Source: Branchiostoma floridae (Eukaryota; Chordata; Leptocardii; Amphioxiformes; Branchiostomatidae). Taken from it: DNA of 64,000 bases. The stretch spans positions 32,847,747 to 32,911,746 of the forward strand of contig NC_049980.1 of assembly GCF_000003815.2 (NCBI RefSeq), in the 5' to 3' direction. Of this stretch, positions 13,101 through 22,100 are shown one piece after another (the first letter of the stretch is position 1; each line of letters opens with the position of its first letter). The notes beneath the pieces were generated by a model. It did not search any database, had not been told where the DNA came from, and worked only from the letters and a program-made list of their open reading frames with translations. The position numbers and the translations under genes are program-made.

Positions 13101-16100
13101 CATCAGGTCACCTGTGCAGGTGAGCTGGGATGAAGCAGGATGTGCCGCAGCCTTACCTGGCCTGGAGGATCCGGGACGACAGGTGCAGTTCACCTGCGAC
13201 GGGGCCACCTGTCTGGCGTTTGGAACCCACAAAACTCAAGGTCAGATCTTATTTAGTTTTTATTTATCTATTTATTGAGACATACACTTCCTCAACCTAC
13301 ACAGTGTCAACCCAACTGATAGAGAAGCTGCCATCAAGCCCCCATCAAGAAGTGAAAATACAATTGAAAAATGTCATTTAGATTTCGAGCAAGGGATACT
13401 TTGGTTTGGGCAAGTGAATTTGTTTATGTACTTGCCCACTAGGACATCATGTGAATTTTAGAAAACCTGTCCAACCCTGCCATGTCATTTTTTATTGTTA
13501 TCGGAACCCTGTCCTCAGGCAGAGCTTGGTGTCCACGTCTGGACAGTGGGAGATAGACGCGACTATCCATCATACCAACCCCAGAGTGGCCAACAGGGCT
13601 CGCAGTTTATATTGGGGAAAAGGCACACATGAAATTAAGATTTAAGGAAAAGGTTGAGGTGGTCCCCATAGCTGTTTGAGGCTGTAGAGGCAGTAAGTTG
13701 TTGTCCACTGCATCTAATGTCTATCGGACAATAACAACCCTGGGGGCTCGAAATACCACCTGCATATGCATGTTAATAGTTAGTGCAGGTAAAAAATTAG
13801 AGCTGTGCAGGTATTTTTGGTGTCTACCTGCACCTAACCTGCACTGGTCCATGTACTGGGTTTTAGGCATAAATTTCCTATGATGTAGGTGTATGTAGAT
13901 TGTTATTAGCTGCATTGACACTTGACACCTATCAAGTACAAAGAAAAAGAGCAATCATGGTTTCTTAACAATTTTAGTATGATCCATACTTCCTACATTC
14001 AGAGTGGTGCAGGTAAAACTTGTCTGGTGCAGGTAATTTGCACCATGCAGGTATGCAGAAAAAAGTATCTTGAGCCCAGTGAGTGATGTCATGGGATCCC
14101 AAAGTGATGGATGACTGTGACATTAAAACTGCAAGCTTGGCCCCGGGCACAGCTTGGTGGCCGTGCCTGGACACTGGCTGATAGTGGCCAACATTCATCA
14201 CCCAAGCCAGGAGTGTCCAGTTCGCCAAAAAGTAACTACTCAAGCAACTGGATATGGTTTTGGAAATGGTCAGATGTTTCAACTGCTATCCGGCCCGCAG
14301 TTTTTGGCAGTGACACTGAAGTGATCTGGAAGAAACATACTGTAAATGTATTTAAGTTCGAGGGGATTTAATTTTGTGGTAGCAGGAAAAAGGACTTTTC
14401 GCGGTGGTTTTAATTTCGCGGTAACACCATACACTGCAGACTAATACCATAATAGAAAAATATTCGCGGTGGATTTAAGTTCGCGGTGAAGTGGTCACCG
14501 CGAAAACCGCGAACATTAAGCCACCGCGAACATTTCTGCATTTACAGTAGATGAAGACAATTTTTGATGTCCAATAGGAAAGGTTGCATTGTCAGACAAT
14601 TTAGGTTGAAGACAATTGGATTCCAATAGGAGACAAAAGGAAAAGCAAAGTCAAGCTAAAGACAGTCTTGGATGTCAATAGGAAACAAAGCTAAGACACA
14701 GTTGATGCAAATGAGTCAATTAGCTGAGTGTCCAGTTCTTTTTCAACAGCATGTATGCGTGTATATGGGGTGTCTATGTGGCACAATGGCTAGAGCATTG
14801 GAATCAGAATCAGTAGGTCCTGAGTTCGATACTCGCCATGCCCATGACAGTGGATCGAGTGACGCCCACCGAGCCTCACTGCTAATCTATCTAAAGGTGC
14901 CAAAAACACCTACGGATTTGGTGCTGCCAGAGTGTCAACATTCTGCACACTTGCCACTCAGACCCGTGATTTTTTTTAATGTGTGTTTATAAACATGTAC
15001 CCAGAAGACAGGAGCGTATGTAGGGTTCGTCCCTCCGCCCCGGGATGGAACATTGCATGTCGGGATGAGCAAATTTCTCTCTGTCTTGCCAAAAATCTCA
15101 ACACTCATGGCATCCAACCAGCTATTACCATTTTTTTGGGGGGGGATGCACAAATTACAATTTGGGGGGTGGGGGTGAACAAATTTCTCTCTGTCTATCC
15201 AAAAATCTGAACACTCACGGCATCCAACCAGCTACATGTATTCCCATTTTTGCCGCCGGCCAGCTTTACTTTAAAAAGCTATGATCTTGTTCTCTTTCAG
15301 AGTGGGGGGTTACCCAACTGTTGGCATGTGGGAGGAAGGCTGGCGACATTGTGGTAAAGGACACCACCGGACGGACGGAGGTTCGGATTCCGAGGGCAGA
15401 GGTGCCGGCAGACCAGGTCGGGTCTAGTCCAGTCACAAGGTGGAGTGCTTTAAATGCATTACTGTCTTCTACATCTACATCTACACCTACGGGTTACTGG
15501 GCAAACTCCCAGGGATCGGAGTGAGGTGCCTTAGCATAACTGGTGGTGGTAGTTTCAAACAAAATGGTGAAACGAAAACGAAATCGTTAGAAAAAAAAAG
15601 AAGTACATCGTGGCTTGCTAGGGCATAGCGTTCATCTTACAGGTGGGCAGAGCTTTGAATTGCTCTATAGAAGTAACATCTACATGGTGTTTTGGCAGAC
15701 TATTCCATTCTGTCAATGTCTAGGAAAGTAACTAATGACCTGTAGGTTTTGGTTTTACCTGGGAAAGTGTGGAAGCGCTGGTGGTGACCTCTTGTGATGT
15801 TGTTTGTCAGTCAACGTCTTGTTTTTGAATCTACCATATGGCAGCATGAAATTTTTTCAGAAGCCTTGTTTCAGTGTATTTTAACATGCTTTCGTATGGA
15901 GAGGTCCAACTGTGGTATCAGCCCTGTATGTGTGTACATTTTCCAGGTTAGAGTGGCTGTGTCAGGACGCAGTGACCATTCTCGCCTCGGGCCACCGCAG
16001 CGGCAGAGTGCACCTGTGGCAGTACCGGGTTTGCGACAGGTCAGAGACTCGGGCCTTTGTTTGTTTCGCAAATGTTGATTCATTTAAACGTTAAACCGGA

Positions 16101-19100
16101 TAGTGAGTGAGTGTGTGAGTGATTTATAAAGATGACATTCTCTGGGAACTCCAAAACTGGTGCAAGTGTGTAAATGAAATTTTTAAAAAAAGTTTGGCAA
16201 AAAAAAAAAATTTGCCTTCATTATGAGATCTAAGTGGTCAGGAAGGTTGAACAAATGACTGAACACACAGAGTATGTTATACTTTTTTTATTTTATTCAT
16301 GATATAATGAACAAGAAATTCTTTATTTTTGTTCTTGATTCAGTTACTTGTCAACTTCATTTGGCTGAAGACTCTGACATGATGTGGGGTAAGGGTACTC
16401 TTGGAGAGAAGAGGGTGGTTGCTAAGTTTTGTGCCGGGCAGTTTGACTTTGTGCTTGAAAGAAAGAGAGAGAGAGACATTGTGCACTTTTGGAAATATAC
16501 TAGTAGCAAGTGCTTTTGGTGGGCCTTGCAAGTTACTGTGCCCCACTCTAGACTGAGCTCACTCCTATGGTGGCATTCAGACTATGTATAGAGAAGAGTG
16601 TACACGTCACCTTGCAGTTGTCAGTATATTACACTGTTGACTCAAATGGCACAACTGCACCTGCAGTCCATGTCTGGGTCACAAGGGGGCGTGCTTGATA
16701 AGGGCTCAGCCTTCTCTTCGCAAAGATTTATTTGATACAAAAGCTTGTTAAACAATTTGTCAGTATGTGTACAGTTAGCAACAAACTTATTCACGCCTCA
16801 AAATCATTCATACTCCTTGTGAGGCTGTTGCTTTTCTCAGAATTTTACAGAAATTTAGAAATTTTACGAATCTGTGATTGATTCTTTCTGTTTTGCATTG
16901 CTTTTACAGTGTTTCCAGCTTGACTGAGGTAGCATCAACAGAAGCCATGGCAAGTTATCCCACTGCACTCAAGTTCTCGCTGTCTGGCAAGTGAGTAGAA
17001 ACATAGAAGAAGAACTTTATTGCACGACAATTGTACATGGTACAAAGTATGGCAACAACTATGAAAGTACTAAATAGAGGTATAGGATAAAGCTTAACAT
17101 CCAGTAGTTAACATAACAATTAGGGCTAACATAATTCATTTCTTTAACCTCCTTGGTATAATAATGAAGTAGGCTAATCATTAGCTTCAGTGTTCTTTCT
17201 AATAGCAAATCATTCCTTGATATCTTTGCCTATTTTTGCATTATGGGAGTTTCGACATCTAAATATATGTGCAAATCTGGCTCTAGTTCCCTCTCCACAC
17301 TGTGAAGGACAATCAATTGACAAGGACCGCTTTTTGTCATCTATCACAGGGTTGGACAACTTTTCTAAAAATTCAATTGTCCTATCGAGTAATTATAAAG
17401 CACATAAAATAGAAAGAAATTACTTTCCCGAACCAATTTTTCACTTGCCCAAAACTCAAATGTCAATTTTATATGCATTTTCACTTCCAGCAATCAAATT
17501 CTCATTATTGCCTCTATTTTTCTATGTTGAGAATGACTATTGCTTTATGTCATGACTGTAAAAAGTAACAAATACAATCAAAAATCTCACTCAATGGAAA
17601 ATAATTTTTACTTGTCCGATTGGACAAGTGGGGTAGGTCATGCACTTGCCCAATCACTTTCACTTGCCCTGGACAATTAATAGGGCTAGTGGACTTGTCC
17701 AAGCCTGCATCCTTCAGCCTTGGGGTGGGGTGTTGGGTTGGGTGAATTCAAAATATGTCACGAGAAAGCTTGCACCTTCCAATTTGAATCAACTGCAAAC
17801 ATTCAAAATATTATGCAAGAACATTGCATGACTTCTGACCTCCATCCCCTTAACTTAACGACTTGGAACGGAAATGGATACAAGTGGTTTTGCTTTTGTT
17901 GCATTATGTAAATATTGTATTGTATGTATGTGTTATTTGTATATGTATCCAGGGCCTCCATATGAAAAGCAGTGTCAGTCACTGATGGAGCTTACGCTGG
18001 TAAAAGAACACAGAAATAAATAAATAAAACAGATAAATAATCAGGAGCACCCATTTATATGATCTCGAATGCAGTTCAAATGATGTAATTTCCAACAACC
18101 CCACGTGATACCCATGCAGGTTCCTGGCTGTAGGTTTCCATGACAGCAAGGTGTGTTTCTACACCCTGCACCTGCGGGCCTCCTCCTCACAACCTGTCGT
18201 CACACTGGTCTGCACGTGTGAGATCAACTACGGAGCTGTGCGTGACATGGCATGGCACCCTCACAAAAGGTATGATTGCATCAAGTTGGTATCTGTATCT
18301 GTATCTATATAGCCGGTATAACCGCCCTTTGGCGTAACACACCAGCTTCTGTATCTGTATCTGTATAGCCGGTATAACCGCTCTTTGGCGTAACACACCA
18401 TCTTTGCAGGCACGCGGCGCGGCAGCAGCTGGTTATATTACACTGAACGATCCGTCACATCTAACTTTTGCACATTTATCTGCAAGCGTTCTTTAAAGCT
18501 ATCCAGAGAAGATGCCCCTACTGTGCTTGGTGGTAACAAATTCCACTCTACGATAGTTCTGGGAAAATACGAATTTTTAAACACATCAATCCTTGATTGG
18601 TAACTCTGGTACTTGAAGTCACGGCTGTTTCTTGTTCTTTTTTGAGTCGGCACGTCCACCAGTTTATTGGTCATTCAAATTCTGGACATTTTCCTTCCTT
18701 CAAGTTGGTATTCACTGGCCTGACTAGTTTCTAGCAAGCTCTTAGAAACTTGAAGACCACCTCTAAGTCGGGAGGATTGAACATCCCAATTCTGTTTGAG
18801 GTACTTTTCATTTCACAAGGGAGGTAACAGGCTTCTTGTAGCTAGGTGTTGCTGCTGCAATACTCCACACTTCAGCTAGGTGTCGCTGCTGCAGTGTGGA
18901 GAATTTTAATCTGGAAACAGTCAGCATAATCCTTTAGGAGAAGATAGATGGCCAAGAAAATGCCAGCAGGTGATTACGTTGGTTGTGTCCGAGGAACTTT
19001 TTATCCAAAAGTTTCGCAAGTCTCCATTTTGTAGATAGTTTCACAGGCAAGGGTCGGAAAATCCATTCATGGTAGTTTCCTTGGAGAACGCCACCTGGCT

Positions 19101-22100
19101 TCATGAAGAGCGTGGAAGTCGGAAGACTCCCCATGACCAGAGGTTTTGTCCATTCTGCCCTACTGAGAATGAGGATGAGCATCGCTTTGTTATGGATTGT
19201 TCACGATATGAAGACGAACGCTCAAAGCTGATCACATTTCTTTCCACCTGCTCGAGAAAATTTGATACGTTCTGTTCGCTAGATAACTTCAATTACACAT
19301 GTACATCCTAGGAGGAGATAACCCTTACAGTGCACAAATAGGTAAATATACCAAAGAATGTTTAGACCTTAGAACCAATGGTGTAGATTATACACTAGAT
19401 TAAACATGTTGATATATTGATACTTATTCATAGACATTCATGTAGTAAATTCATTGTATACACTTGTTCTGTTCACATGATATATAATAATTCAAATTCT
19501 TGCCTGAAAGCTATAATTGAAGGTAACATGAAAGGGGACAAACAAACAAATAGTGTAGAACAGTATAGAAAATGTCTACTCTAGTCTAAAAGCTAACTCA
19601 ATACTGTAGCTTGCTGGGTTCGACTTCTTTTCCTGAGACAGTGGAAGACAAAGATCACACCTTTTCTATAACGTGCGGGTCATGTGATGTTAGGAGTAGG
19701 GTACATGTAGTTTCTTTTTGTCTGTAAACACGGGGGAATTTGGGAGGAATTTAGTGACTCTTTTGTGATCGTAGAAGGAACAAGTTTGGAATAAAATGTA
19801 TACAATCATGAAGTTGTAGCATACCTTAAAAACGTTGCTGTACTTTTGTTGTGTCAATAAAGATCTGTAACGTTAGTTCACCTTTATCCGCAGGGTAACC
19901 TATATCCGTTGTGTTGCCAAACAGGGTATCCAGGGATATCAAGTCGATAGACGGTAGTTTCAAATTGTATTATTTTCAAAATATTGCAGTTTGAAACCAT
20001 CATCTGTCGACTTGCTTTCCCTAAATACGTTGTCCTTAAAAAGAACGGATAAAGGTTACCCTACGGATAAAGGTGAAATAACGTTACCTCTTGTACCCCA
20101 GCCTGTTGGCAGCAGCAGGGGAAGACGACAAGGTGACCATGTTTTACATGAGGACCCCGGAGGACAGGCACGCTGACAGGGGGACCATCATGCACTATTG
20201 TAAGTTCAACTCAAGCCCCTTTACACACACACGAACATGCTCCCCTGCACGCTCATACGTTCTTCTGGCCATGGTTGGAAGTTAAGCCCCGGACAAATAT
20301 ATCCGACCATGGCACACGCACGCACACGCACACACACACACACACACACTCAAGCCCCCCCCCCCAAACACAAACACGCACACGCGCGCGCACACACTCA
20401 CGCACAAACAAACACACGGCACACACACGCACGCACAAACACACACACACACATATCCGACCATGGCACTCACACTCATGCACAAGCACACACACTCACA
20501 CAGACACACACACACAACAGTTGCTGTCAACGAAATGACATTTGTATACATTTGTTACTATTTTGCTCACATTAATTGAGTCGCCAGTTCGCGAACTTAA
20601 AACCACCGCAAACATTTGTCCATGCCAGTAAGAGACTCCAGTGAAAAGTACTTGTCCCGCTACCGCAAAATTAATTCCCCGTGAATTTAAATGCATTTAC
20701 AGTAATTTCTTAGACTAGATACTGAAACTGCGCTGGCTATATTCAATTTAGTATTTTGCCTTTGTCAAGTCAGCATTTCAGAGGACAGCAAAAATGAACT
20801 TACTTTACTGCAAGGGAGTTTCTCACTTGACTGCGGTACATTGATGGGGGTCACTGCGTTCCAAATTGGACACACACTTGACTTTGTAATATAATGGGAA
20901 TATCATGCAAAATATTACTGTGACTAAAAGACATCAAGACACATAAAGCACAAGAAAGATTTGTTTCTAGCAAAGAAATTCCTTGAGCGCTCTGTAAACA
21001 TCGCACGGCAGCAGCGCTGCTGTCAACATGCCACAGCTTCAGGGAAACACCCTCTTAACCTGCCCGTATTTTCACCCATCAACATACAAATCTTCTGCTG
21101 GTATTTCATTTCAGTTGGGAACCAGAAGAAGACTCAGAATTTCAAGGTGTTCCAGCAGGTCTGTGCTTTAAAAGGTGGGTCTGCTACGTGTACTTCAACG
21201 TAAAACTTGCTGACCGAATTTTACACCAGGGAGCATGAAGCGTGGTCCGGGAAAATGTTGAAATCTTGCCCCTCTGAAAGCCTACATGTTCTGCATTGGA
21301 CATGCATATTTTGCTGGTAGATTGAGATTATTTTTTTCTATTGGCAAAAAACATACACAAGGGCTGTTGAGGTGTGACAAAAAAAACATATGTCACTCGA
21401 CATGTACTGAAAATGTGAAAAAATGCACAGGGGTTTCAGCTTGACCTCTTGGGGGCCTTAACATATTTTCAGGTGGGTGGGGGACTGGGGGTTATGAACA
21501 CTTATTGGGTTTTCCCCATTTTCTGACATCTCCTGACCTGTATGCCTTCTCCTACAGTTCACGTGGCCTTTGCCTCAGCGGTGGCACATACGAAAATCTT
21601 ATTCTTAGTAGGCTACACCAAATTCAAGTATGTGCAACAAGGGAATACAAGAGACCCAAACCTTCATTTTCGTTTCTTTCTTTGTGCAGGCCACGTGGCC
21701 TTTGCCTCAGCGGTGGCACGTACGAAACTCTTATTCTAGGCTACACCAAATTCAAGTATGTGCAACAAAGGAATACAAGAGACCCAACCCTTCACTTTCG
21801 TTTCTTTCTTTGTGCAGGCCACGTAGCCTTTGCCTCAGCGGTGGCACATACGAAACTCTTATTCTAGGCTACACCAAATTCAAGTATATGCAACAAGGGA
21901 ATACAAGAGACCCAACCCTTCACTTTCGTGTCTTTCTTTGTGCAGGCCACGTGGCCTTTGCCTCAGCGGTGGCCTTCCACCCGTCGGGCGAGCTGCTGGT
22001 GTCTGCGGGCTGGGACAGTCAGGTCCTGCTCTGGAGCACCACGGACGTGGAGAACGCCGTGGAACTCAACGGAGACACGTACGTACAAAACGGTTGTTTT

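Noticed and set aside
15417-15418. Donor CAG|GTCGGG for exon e
   Set aside because: It would leave phase 0 while exon f needs two bases; the GT at 15440 fits.
20253-20575. Open frames of 80-112 codons rich in His/Thr or Cys/Val
   Set aside because: Low-complexity translation of CA repeats in an intron.
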